Shown here piece by piece: positions 42,379 through 50,400 of a stretch of 64,000 nucleotides of DNA. The stretch spans positions 4,526,001 to 4,590,000 of the forward strand of contig NZ_CP054043.1 in NCBI RefSeq assembly GCF_013282725.1. The letters are read 5' to 3'. The position numbers and the translations under genes were made by a program. Position 1 is the first letter of the stretch. Each line of letters opens with the position of its first letter. The notes under the pieces were generated by a model. The model made no database searches, was not told the origin of the DNA, and saw only the letters and a list, made by a program, of their open reading frames with translations. Source of the stretch: Yersinia mollaretii ATCC 43969. Its GTDB lineage: Bacteria; Pseudomonadota; Gammaproteobacteria; Enterobacterales; Enterobacteriaceae.

Positions 42379-43137
42379 ATGTCACAACGTATAACATTCA
42401 GCAATTCTAACAATACAACTGTTGGAATTTTTAAAAAATTCTGCAGAATTAAAGGTATTTCTCTATCTTCCGGTATTTCATTTGTAATGGATGCCACTGC
42501 TCCACTTTTGGAAAAAATAATTTCGCATCATAATGATGCTAATGAAATTGAAAAAATAATTTCCCAAGCGTATTTATTACCTACGAAACCCCCAATACGT
42601 AGTGTACCTGTCAGATCTCAAGAGGAGTATTACTTGGCTATTTGGAATACTCACATTAGGTATACTATCGATAGCCTTGACCATAATCGTTATAAACATA
42701 ATTCATCTAACAGAAGGATAGGAAACAATGAGAAAAAATCGATAAGAGAAAGTCAGGGGAAAATTATAGAAAAATATAACGCAAAGAAAGGGATATTCAT
42801 TTACATAGACAGAAGGATCAGCTATGCATACAAGCTATCAGCTGGTCATTCAAACTTAATAATGATTAAAGAGACTTCATACGATGGTGTTTTTTTTGAC
42901 TTCAGTAAAATGATTATCGTTCCAATATTAGAACTAATCACATTAGGAATAGATGAGGCTGTTAGTCGAAAAAACGACAATGTAAAGATACAATGCATTT
43001 GCTGGATTCCAGTTTATTACATAAACAACAAAGCACTAATAATACCTATCGTACATGAGGACGATGCTTCAGCATTAACAAAAAACGGAGAAAAAATTAT
43101 TATTGTTGAGCCATTTAAAGACGAGATAGACATGTAA
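42379..43137 (+). CDS. Hypothetical AT-rich island protein, 252 residues
   Basis: An AT-rich gene starting at ATG 42379 with AAGGG eight bases upstream. The N-terminal 50 residues (RITFSNSNNTTVGIFKKFCRIKGISLSSGISFVMDATAP) look like a small DNA-binding domain. The rest alternates beta strands and ends very hydrophobic (CICWIPVYYINNKALIIPIVHEDD). No family is recognised. It lies 34 bases after alpA in the same direction, so an operon is likely. Confidence 0.6.
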   Translation: MSQRITFSNSNNTTVGIFKKFCRIKGISLSSGISFVMDATAPLLEKIISHHNDANEIEKIISQAYLLPTKPPIRSVPVRSQEEYYLAIWNTHIRYTIDSLDHNRYKHNSSNRRIGNNEKKSIRESQGKIIEKYNAKKGIFIYIDRRISYAYKLSAGHSNLIMIKETSYDGVFFDFSKMIIVPILELITLGIDEAVSRKNDNVKIQCICWIPVYYINNKALIIPIVHEDDASALTKNGEKIIIVEPFKDEIDM

Positions 43138-43285
43138 TTAATGACACCAACTTTATGCATTTTGGGGTAACTGCATAATCTTGCCCAGTATACAAACTCT
43201 ATTAATGCCACCAATATTAAGCAAAAAAGACCACTTTGCATAATGAAAAATAAGGGGCGTAACATTCAATCATCTATGGGTTTTT

Positions 43286-43471
43286 ATGGAAAATATGAAT
43301 TTTAACACAAATGAAACACATCAAAAATCAGGTCGTCCACAAGGGAGTAAACATTATAATTACATACAAATAGTAAAGAAGCGAGGTCTCACACAGTCAC
43401 AGACCGCAAGATATTTGCGCATCAGTATTTCAACGGTGAAAAGGAATTGGAATGGTGGCGTAATAGACTAA
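43286..43471 (+). CDS. Small helix-turn-helix protein
   Basis: A 61-residue product containing GRPQGSKHYNYIQIVKKRGLTQSQTARYLRISISTVKRNW, which resembles the HTH found at the C-terminus of resolvases and in small regulators. The start and the ribosome site are weak. A role as a control or replication protein of the element is an inference. Confidence 0.55.
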   Translation: MENMNFNTNETHQKSGRPQGSKHYNYIQIVKKRGLTQSQTARYLRISISTVKRNWNGGVID

Positions 43472-43671
43472 CTAACCCCACCTAAATGCAGAGTAGTTTT
43501 TAAACGGCCATCGCAGGCTGGGGCTGCCCTCATCTCAATTTTAGATGTTGGATAGGTATTATAATGGCTATCTACTCTTAGTTCTAACTAATAACCCTCT
43601 AAGGGTAGAATTACTTAACAAGTAATTATCAGATCACAACAGTATGGGGGTACTAAGATCTGACGCCAGTA

Positions 43672-43740
43672 TATACCTTAATCATCGGTAAGGTATAGCC
43701 CTGCCTGTATGGCTCTTTATACGGTCTATAGCAGACCGTA
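43672..43740. promoter_or_regulatory. Two perfect hairpins upstream of the Gp2-like gene
   Basis: TATACCTTA/TAAGGTATA (43672-43680 with 43689-43697) and TACGGTCT/AGACCGTA (43720-43727 with 43733-43740) occur in a 291-base gap that is otherwise free of genes, just before a gene for a rolling-circle-like protein. They could form an origin, a control RNA or an attenuator. Confidence 0.5.
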
Positions 43741-43762
43741 GGACCAACTACAGGTATATATT

Positions 43763-44389
43763 ATGAAAACATATCAAGGTACGCATGGTGAACACGTTCT
43801 CGAGTATTGGATCAAGATTAACTGTCTGCTGAATGCATTGACCAACCGATACCAGAGAGTTACTGCTGTAAGAACTGATTTTCATCACACTCCTATTGTC
43901 GATAACGGAGACAATATCTGCTGCTTCCCTAACTTTGAACCCGGAGAGATATCGCGGACACGGGATTCCCTCAGAGCTAAACTGGTAGCTGATCGTATCC
44001 GTAAAGAGCGTGAAGGTAAACGAGTGTACCCCAGCCCTATGTTTTTGATATGGGCGAAAGAATACTCGAAATCAGGTAAATGCCACTATCACACTTGCCT
44101 GTTGTTCAACAAAGACGCCTATTACCACTTGGGAGATTGCGATCAGGCCAATAACCTGAGAGGGATGATCACCGGAGCCTGGTATAGCGCACTAAGGCTG
44201 GAATTGGACGATCACCCAGGTCTGGTCCATTTCCCTGAAAACTGTCGCTATGTGTTGGATACAAATAGTGCTGACTTCCAGCAGAACTACCAGGCGCTGT
44301 TAACCCGACTGGATTACCTCACCAAAGTTGAAAGCAAAGTTTTTGGGGAAGGGGATCGTAACTTCGGTTGCAGCCAAATCGATTTATAA
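43763..44389 (+). CDS. Inovirus Gp2-family protein (YagK/YfjJ-like)
   Basis: A 208-residue protein of the inovirus Gp2/YfjJ C-terminal family, common in CP4- and P4-like islands. The segment MFLIWAKEYSKSGKCHYHTCLLFN contains an HxH motif (HYH, about residues 110-112), as in HUH rolling-circle initiators. A C-terminal segment resembles the YLTKVE(S)K block seen in relatives. Whether it still nicks DNA is not known. The tyrosine that would be the nucleophile is not obvious to me. A terminator follows. Confidence 0.75.
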   Translation: MKTYQGTHGEHVLEYWIKINCLLNALTNRYQRVTAVRTDFHHTPIVDNGDNICCFPNFEPGEISRTRDSLRAKLVADRIRKEREGKRVYPSPMFLIWAKEYSKSGKCHYHTCLLFNKDAYYHLGDCDQANNLRGMITGAWYSALRLELDDHPGLVHFPENCRYVLDTNSADFQQNYQALLTRLDYLTKVESKVFGEGDRNFGCSQIDL

Positions 44390-44398
44390 CTCGCCAGT

Positions 44399-44421
44399 GG
44401 CCTTCTCTGCGTGAGAAGGCC
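44399..44421. terminator. Hairpin between the Gp2-like gene and the ubiquitin-like cassette
   Basis: GGCCTTCTC pairs perfectly with GAGAAGGCC around TGCGT, followed by TTATTA. It separates convergent transcription units. Confidence 0.65.
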
Positions 44422-44429
44422 TTATTACG

Positions 44430-44837
44430 TCAGGGATAAGTTATATGTCCCATAATCGCGCAGATTAACCGGCAATCGGTGACGTTGAAGATCTTTGGGC
44501 TATCAGCGCTTTGCTCACCGATAAAGAAGACCCAAGCCTTATCTTTTAATCTTTTTGCTTTAGCTTCCTGTGCCTCTGTCCGAGCAGCTTCCAACTCTTT
44601 ACGTACCACAGTCCGCTTGGCTTTTGACCACCCAGCCCATTTTATGTGGATCTGGTAACTTCGGGAGGATTTACGCTTTCCGGATTCGTCTTCCGCCCAC
44701 TCGCCAGATAACGGGATGATGAGTTTTTCATCATCTTCAACAAATTTATTCCAGAGCAGTTCAGCATAAAAGATCTTTGGCTCCGGGTAACGCGGAGCCT
44801 GAAATTGCGGGCTTGCCCCATGATACTTGACTCTCAT
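44430..44837 (-). pseudogene. Unidentified 3' gene fragment fused to the ubiquitin-like gene
   Basis: The open frame 44837-44430 reads the end of the preceding gene out of frame for its first 16 or so codons and then continues as a plausible protein (EPKIFYAELLWNKFVEDDEKLIIPL, a basic coiled segment KELEAARTEAQEAKAKRLKDKAWVFF, and a short hydrophobic end). The natural start is missing, so this looks like the C-terminal part of another gene joined by a deletion. I do not recognise the family. A novel intact small protein is less likely. Confidence 0.45.
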
Positions 44838-45165
44838 TGATAGTCAGTTTGAAATCGCGATCGGTCTGGAAGGCTACAAAGCGCTCTGCGCCACGACCGC
44901 GTAAATCGAAGGTTTCATCAAGGCGCAAGTCTTCAAAATCCCCCGTTTCCAGAATGGCAAACAGGCTATAATCATCATTTGCACGTAGACCAGCAGCAAT
45001 CAGGATTTGACGACCCAGTGGCACAGGATCATTGACTTCGATTGCGCGAAAAGCCAGGTTTTCCTGGGCGAACAGGATGCGGTAAGCGCGTGCCGAACGC
45101 AGATCACGGCCTTCGCGAATTGCTTCTCCTACATCGTCAATATCGTTTATATTTTCAGTATTCAT
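44761..45165 (-). CDS. Multiubiquitin-domain (ubiquitin-like) protein, probably truncated
   Basis: A 134-residue protein with one full beta-grasp repeat at about residues 26-100 (YRILFAQENLAFRAIEVNDPVPLGRQIL ... LRLDETFDLRGRGAERFVAF) and the start of a second (FKLTINESQVSWGKPAISGSAL, about 106-127). This layout matches the bacterial multiubiquitin family (tandem ubiquitin-like domains, often encoded with E1, E2 and JAB-type proteins). The second repeat stops after about 22 residues, and the protein ends ...DLLC without a di-glycine. AAAGGTG precedes ATG 45165. No E1, E2 or JAB gene is encoded beside it. Confidence 0.6.
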   Translation of the reverse strand: MNTENINDIDDVGEAIREGRDLRSARAYRILFAQENLAFRAIEVNDPVPLGRQILIAAGLRANDDYSLFAILETGDFEDLRLDETFDLRGRGAERFVAFQTDRDFKLTINESQVSWGKPAISGSALPGAKDLLC

Positions 45166-45187
45166 TTTGCATCACCTTTTGAGTTTG

Positions 45188-45204
45188 GCCAGACGATGTC
45201 TGGC
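45188..45204. promoter_or_regulatory. Palindrome before the ubiquitin-like gene
   Basis: GCCAGAC-GAT-GTCTGGC is a perfect 7-base inverted repeat in the 65-base gap between the helicase stop and the ubiquitin-like gene. It could be an operator or an RNA hairpin. Confidence 0.45.
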
Positions 45205-45230
45205 TCTACTACTCAATCGATGCAGGTCAA

Positions 45231-48200
45231 TCAGACCGGTAAATTTTTTTTAGATTTTTTTTGAAGTACGCCTGCAGGAGTCAATCCGCAGACGAAAAAT
45301 GCCGGGCAGGAGGGGCATACTCGAGATGATGACTCTGCTGGAAAGACTCCTTTAACTATTGAGTCAAGGGCAGTAAGAATTTTTTTATATCTATTATCCA
45401 ACTGCTTAGCGGTCAGATCGATTGGGGTCACTGTTTGGTCAGAAAGGTGTACTAACTCCACTATTGCATCTGGAAAAACCTGCCGTGTTGCGAGTACAAA
45501 GGCAGCCGCGCCTAAGTCAGATTCTTCTTTATCTCTTTTATGTCCTGTTTTCACCCGGCGAAATGTTTTACGTCCATCTGGATGAACCAATACATCGTCA
45601 GGTTGTATGGTGATAGAGGTTTCCCCAAGCTTCATTGTGAAGGCACAGGTTGCTTCAGAGTTGTGGCTTTCCCTAATCGAAGCGAAATAGCTAACCATGT
45701 CAATAGCTAGTGACTTAAATTCAGGAGCGTAACCGTGTTCAGTTAGGCCTTCGACAGTAAATGCCTGCGTGACCCTGTCTTCTATGTCCGTTATTTTTAC
45801 GGGCGCGGTGTTGACCAACTCTTGGAATACATTGCGAACAGCATCGTGCATCTTTAGGAATGGCGTTGGAGTACGTCGTCCTCCAATTTGGAGAATGTGC
45901 GTATAGAAGAAACGGCGAGGGCAGGACTCATACAGGGAAATCTGAGCACCACTTAGAACTAGATCTCCGCTGACAACCCAGTCCACAGGTAATGACTCGG
46001 GCTTTTCGATTACCGCATGTAGAGGCTCCACGTTATTTTGAACCAAGCTGGACCCTATACGGTTTAAAAAGTCGGATAACTTTCGGGTGCTGCCAGCAGC
46101 ATTCCGCGTAGTAGCATAGAGAAATAGCCGATCTTCAGCTCTGGACAAGGCAACGTAGAATAAGCATTCTCTCTCCGCCTTATACTCCAGATTAAATTGC
46201 TCCTTGGCGTTGGACCTACCCTCTGCAATCATGCCATTGGGGGGTGGGCAAACCTGCTTCTGCGGATTACCTGGTAAAGTGTCTGCGTTCATGCCGGGTA
46301 AGTGAATCACAGGGAATTCGAGTCCCTTTGCTCCATGAATGGTCATGAGGCGCACTGCATCAATGCTTTGTGCTGCCGCCGGAAGCTGCCGAAGATCGCG
46401 ATCATCCCCTAGCCGAACCAAACGGCGGATGCGATCTAATGTGCGAGTGATAAATACCCCTTCCCCGCTGGAGGGTTGTGCTCGTAAAAAATTGAGCAAC
46501 TGCCAAGTTGCTATACATTGAGAGCGGACACTGCAGTGTGTTGATGTTGCCATACGGGCCGCGATTCGCGTCCTGTCTAAAAGTACAGTTGCCAACACGT
46601 TCCAGGGGGAGTCATTTGCGCTAAAACCGCTAAGTGTTTTGACAAGCCGATTTAAGGCTGTGCGCCCATTGTCTGAGATCTGAAAGTCATCGATTTTGGT
46701 TTTCCAATCACTTCCGGTTTCATCTTCACGCAGATGTGTAAGGACACTGCCAACATCATCCAGTGACATCGTAAACTCAGGTAGGCAAGCTATTCGCACC
46801 AAGCCCATTGCACGACGATCTACTAAGAGGGAGAGCAGCGTCAGCCAATCCTTAATCTCGGGACGTTCAAATACACTTCCCAAGTAAAGTACAGGGATGC
46901 CTAAAATCTCGAGTTGTTGCCCGATTTCTGAGAGCTTCTCATTGCCTGTGCACAGGATTGCTTGATCACTGTATTTATAACCAGAGCCCTGCATCTCCTT
47001 TATCGCGTCCGCAATAGAGGGAGTTTGAAGACGTCCTTGATCCACGCAACGCAGCTCAGGTTTCTGGGCATTACTTGTTCGTTCCGCGCATAAACCGCTG
47101 TCAGCATCCCCTACAGTCATATTCAGCGCAAAATTTGAAAATGCCGACACTATTTCGGGTACGGACCGGTAGTTCATTTTTAAACGATATCGCAACCCGC
47201 CAGGGAAATCCTCATTCCCAAAATGAATCATGTTGAACGACGAAGCGCCTCTGAAGCGATAGATTGACTGCTTAGCGTCTCCAACCACCCACAAGTTTTC
47301 GCCACCGCCACAAAGGGCTTTTAGCAGTCGTACGCTACTGTGGTTCACGTCCTGATATTCATCGACTAGAACGTGCTCATAAGTGGATTGGATGTGAGAT
47401 AGAATGGCTTCATTTTCTTCAAGAAGCTTCACTGGCAATGAAACTAGGTCCCCAAAGTCAATGCATCGAGCCTGCCTTTTAAGGGTTTCGTAAGTGGCGT
47501 ATACCCTGGCGACCTCAATGGATTTTTCTGCTGTTGCTATATCTTCAATCCCAACAGCTCTATCGCGCATGGCCTGTGCCAACGCGAGGTAGGTATTTGC
47601 ATCGACTACCTCGTCCTTAGCACGCGAGATGCCGGTGAGGATGTCAGCAATCATCCGGGTTGGATCGTAAAGATTGCGATAGTGAACCAGATCTAATATG
47701 GGAAACTCATGTTCCAGCAGTTCTACTGCTTCCGTCCGGTCCAGCAGCCGAGGATCGAGCGGCAGATTCAGCTCGTCGTGAAATCGACGAATCAGATCGA
47801 GGCCGAATGAGTGGAAAGTGCCAATCCATATTGCAGCCGCAGCTTCCGTGTCAACGCGAGCTATCCTTTCAGCCATTTCTCCCGCAGCTTTGTTAGAGAA
47901 AGTCAGCAAAAGGATTTTTCGTGGGTCTACGCCATCGGCAAGCAATCCTTTAACCCGTCCCACTAAAGTCTGAGTCTTGCCCGTACCAGGCCCAGCCTCA
48001 AGCAGAAAGGCCGGGCCTCGATGGGCGGCGGCTTTCTCCTGCTCAGCGTTCAATGGGTATTCAATCGCGGACTCTATATCTTCAGGTAAAGGTGGGGGTA
48101 GTAACAATGCATCAAAGATCTGCTGCGCAACAACATCGAATGGCGCACCAAGCTTCTCTGCAATACTTAACGCACTCATTCCATCCAGATAAAGCGTTTT

Positions 48201-48641
48201 TACTACATGCCGGGGAAGCAGAAACTCACGCGCAAATAGATCCATTTGGACCTCTCGACGCTGCCTGCGACTATAGTCTATAACCCGCTCAGCTCCCATC
48301 GGAGAAGCTTCTGAGGTTCTTGTTGGGTCTATAGTATAGCCTTGGTCATCCTCTTCAATGCCGTCGCCAAGTTCAGCGTGACCGATTTCATGGGCAACTA
48401 GGAACGCTTGTTCAAAAAGGGTTGTGCATTTTTCGTGGAGAATGAACTTCTCCGTTGGGAAAAAACGTGCTCGCGCGCCTCTTAGGCTAGGTGAGCCTTT
48501 CTTTGTACTCTCTACGTCAAAACCTCTTCTATCTGCCTCTGCAACAGCAAACTCGTATGGTTGCCATGGGTCATGTCCGGAAGCTACAGCTTGATCATGT
48601 AGAACAGCAGCAGCCTCGCGGGCCAATTCCACGGCTTGCAC
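45231..48641 (-). CDS. IrrE/ImmA metallopeptidase - UvrD helicase - Fe/S nuclease-like fusion
   Basis: A 1136-residue three-part protein. Residues about 1-180 form an ImmA/IrrE zinc peptidase with HEIGH (about 86-90). From about 200 to 850 it is a UvrD/AddA-type SF1 helicase: EAGPGTGKTQTL (Walker A), VLVDEYQDVNH (II), GDAKQSIYRFRGA (III), MTIHGAKGLEFPVI (V) and VALSRAEDRLFLY (VI). The C-terminus resembles AddB-like PD-(D/E)XK nucleases: one cysteine in SLYESCPRRFFY and three in CPSCPAFFVC could hold a 4Fe-4S cluster. However, the expected acidic residue before KTG is arginine (FRRVKTG), so cleavage may be lost. The GTG start comes one base after the upstream stop. Confidence 0.85.
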   Translation of the reverse strand: MQAVELAREAAAVLHDQAVASGHDPWQPYEFAVAEADRRGFDVESTKKGSPSLRGARARFFPTEKFILHEKCTTLFEQAFLVAHEIGHAELGDGIEEDDQGYTIDPTRTSEASPMGAERVIDYSRRQRREVQMDLFAREFLLPRHVVKTLYLDGMSALSIAEKLGAPFDVVAQQIFDALLLPPPLPEDIESAIEYPLNAEQEKAAAHRGPAFLLEAGPGTGKTQTLVGRVKGLLADGVDPRKILLLTFSNKAAGEMAERIARVDTEAAAAIWIGTFHSFGLDLIRRFHDELNLPLDPRLLDRTEAVELLEHEFPILDLVHYRNLYDPTRMIADILTGISRAKDEVVDANTYLALAQAMRDRAVGIEDIATAEKSIEVARVYATYETLKRQARCIDFGDLVSLPVKLLEENEAILSHIQSTYEHVLVDEYQDVNHSSVRLLKALCGGGENLWVVGDAKQSIYRFRGASSFNMIHFGNEDFPGGLRYRLKMNYRSVPEIVSAFSNFALNMTVGDADSGLCAERTSNAQKPELRCVDQGRLQTPSIADAIKEMQGSGYKYSDQAILCTGNEKLSEIGQQLEILGIPVLYLGSVFERPEIKDWLTLLSLLVDRRAMGLVRIACLPEFTMSLDDVGSVLTHLREDETGSDWKTKIDDFQISDNGRTALNRLVKTLSGFSANDSPWNVLATVLLDRTRIAARMATSTHCSVRSQCIATWQLLNFLRAQPSSGEGVFITRTLDRIRRLVRLGDDRDLRQLPAAAQSIDAVRLMTIHGAKGLEFPVIHLPGMNADTLPGNPQKQVCPPPNGMIAEGRSNAKEQFNLEYKAERECLFYVALSRAEDRLFLYATTRNAAGSTRKLSDFLNRIGSSLVQNNVEPLHAVIEKPESLPVDWVVSGDLVLSGAQISLYESCPRRFFYTHILQIGGRRTPTPFLKMHDAVRNVFQELVNTAPVKITDIEDRVTQAFTVEGLTEHGYAPEFKSLAIDMVSYFASIRESHNSEATCAFTMKLGETSITIQPDDVLVHPDGRKTFRRVKTGHKRDKEESDLGAAAFVLATRQVFPDAIVELVHLSDQTVTPIDLTAKQLDNRYKKILTALDSIVKGVFPAESSSRVCPSCPAFFVCGLTPAGVLQKKSKKNLPV

Positions 48642-48642
48642 G

Positions 48643-49224
48643 TTACTTGTCCTCTTCCATTAAGGTAGCGATATCTTCTTCAGACAGATCAGCATCTCGA
48701 AGGAGTTGTTCGAAAGTAATCTTCTCCACATTGCACGGTTTTCCGTCGGACTTATAACTTCCTGCAACCGCCATGGGCGGCTGTTCAAGTGAGGTCGTGA
48801 GCTGCTTTACACTGCTTTGCAGCAGTTCAGCGAATCTGCTCAAAAATCGCTGAGGAATAGATCCGGCAGCTACGGTTCGTTCCCTAAATGCCATGACTAC
48901 CTGTCGAGGTAAGTTTAGTGCTTTGGAGATATCACGCATTTTTTGAGCTGAGAGATCAGCGAATGGATCTATCATCATTTTTCCTGGAGCATTTTGGATG
49001 CGTGTGACGGCCGAACTGATCAAGCGGCGATCATATTCAGATAGCGGTGCCTCATCCTCCGCTAATGTGCTTGCCATCTCGCGAGATAGATCGATGATTT
49101 CATTGGTAAACGCTGGATATGCAGTAAGATATTTTTGCAAGGTAGCTGTACCTACATCATGCTCTATAGAGAATGACTCTAGTACCTCTTCCAGGGATGC
49201 CTGAGGTGAAAGTCCTGTCATCAT
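48643..49224 (-). CDS. Hypothetical cassette protein, 193 residues
   Basis: A soluble, helical, acidic protein with no recognised domain. It overlaps the sigma-like gene by four bases and is followed after one base by the helicase fusion, so it is made with them and may bridge them. The stretch MRDISKALNLPRQVVMAFRERTV (about residues 90-113) could be a helix-turn-helix, and the start LEEVLESFSIEHDVGTATLQKYL resembles regulator N-termini. A regulator or adaptor role is an inference. It ends in an acidic tail (LSEEDIATLMEEDK). Confidence 0.7.
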   Translation of the reverse strand: MMTGLSPQASLEEVLESFSIEHDVGTATLQKYLTAYPAFTNEIIDLSREMASTLAEDEAPLSEYDRRLISSAVTRIQNAPGKMMIDPFADLSAQKMRDISKALNLPRQVVMAFRERTVAAGSIPQRFLSRFAELLQSSVKQLTTSLEQPPMAVAGSYKSDGKPCNVEKITFEQLLRDADLSEEDIATLMEEDK

Positions 49225-50012
49225 AGGTCCCCTTGAAGCAGTATACGAAGACTTGCGAGTGCCTTCTTTTTTTGATTACGAATGGTCTTTTCAACCTTAT
49301 TGAGTGCCTTGGAAATAGTCACCTCATTTGGGTCTATTGAGTCTATTGGAATATCTAATCGGGTCATTTCAATGATTCTCCGCTGTAGTTCAGGTAGAGC
49401 CTCAATCGCCGCATCAAGCCTACAACGGTAACGATAATTGTCGATATCTGTTGCCTCAAAAGGATCATACCCCTCAGAGGCAGTCTCAACTTCTGAATTA
49501 AGGTCGGCCGAATCATCATCAAATCCCAAATCGGTATTTCTATTCTCAGCCCGATAAGATTTCCTTTGAGCGTCTTTTTTTAATCTCGATAAAGCCAGAT
49601 CAAAACGCACTTCGAACATGTCCAATCGTTCCTCGTAGCCTGCTTTGTCGATCATAAGCATCTCAATGAATCGGTCATACACACCCTCTCGGATGTCGCT
49701 ATTCGTCATTGATACGGCATTTCCGCCTAGGCTTTCGGGCCACGGAAGTTTCCTAAGGATTCGTTCTGAAAGAACTCTGAAGAGCTGTTCAAAAAGATAT
49801 GGGTTAGTTGATGCGCTGCGTCGAACGAAATAAAGAAGGCATTCACTGGGTACGTATTGCGGATGTGTCCTACTTTGCTTACACAAATCTACCAGATCTC
49901 CGCCTGAAAGAGTGCTAAGTGCCGCTAGCCTGGTTTCGTTCACAGGTATGCGTGTGTACAGCTTTCCAGCCTCAGTTTTTTTTTGAAGAGGAACGATCAA
50001 TGCAACCTCCAT
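49221..50012 (-). CDS. Sigma-factor-like protein heading the cassette
   Basis: The C-terminal third (about 200-260 of 263 residues) looks like sigma70 region 4: LPELQRRIIEMTRLDIPID, then a skipped loop and KALNKVEKTIRNQKKKALASLR. The middle (DIREGVYDRFIEMLMIDKAGYEERLDMFEVRFDLALSRLKK) resembles region 2 of divergent sigma factors. The N-terminus has no known match. I place the start at ATG 50012; other candidates include ATG 50015, a longer frame to 50072, and a TTG at 49997 with GGAGG upstream. It may direct transcription of the cassette or of genes elsewhere. Confidence 0.6.
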   Translation of the reverse strand: MEVALIVPLQKKTEAGKLYTRIPVNETRLAALSTLSGGDLVDLCKQSRTHPQYVPSECLLYFVRRSASTNPYLFEQLFRVLSERILRKLPWPESLGGNAVSMTNSDIREGVYDRFIEMLMIDKAGYEERLDMFEVRFDLALSRLKKDAQRKSYRAENRNTDLGFDDDSADLNSEVETASEGYDPFEATDIDNYRYRCRLDAAIEALPELQRRIIEMTRLDIPIDSIDPNEVTISKALNKVEKTIRNQKKKALASLRILLQGDL

Positions 50013-50072
50013 CATATTACGCGTGCATAGACAGGTGCTTTGTGCTCCTAGCATTAGCACAACTAGACTCAA

Positions 50073-50400
50073 CCAAATTTTTAAAGCTACGAATACGTTA
50101 GCTCCATCATAGCTTCATACGCGAAAAAGTGATGAAAAGCTACAACTGCATCTGATATCAGTTTTTGGTAAGTCAAGGCATCACATTTTTATGAGACTTT
50201 GGTTACAGAGGTACCTCTACGCTGTTGATAACAATGTCCGCTATTAACACTAAACCGCCAGTATGCAGGGGCCAAAGGACCGCTATGAGCATAGGTTGTG
50301 TGAAACCCGGACCAAAAACTTAAGTGCATAATGCAATGCAAAATCTGAAATCGATCGGCTGGTTAGTTACGTAGGGACGCGGTTTACCCAATCACGGGCG
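50073..50400. other. Gap between the sigma-like gene and gajB
   Basis: No gene was found. It should contain the promoter of the sigma-like cassette and the end of the Gabija transcript. I see no clear terminator, repeat or IS end. Confidence 0.4.
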
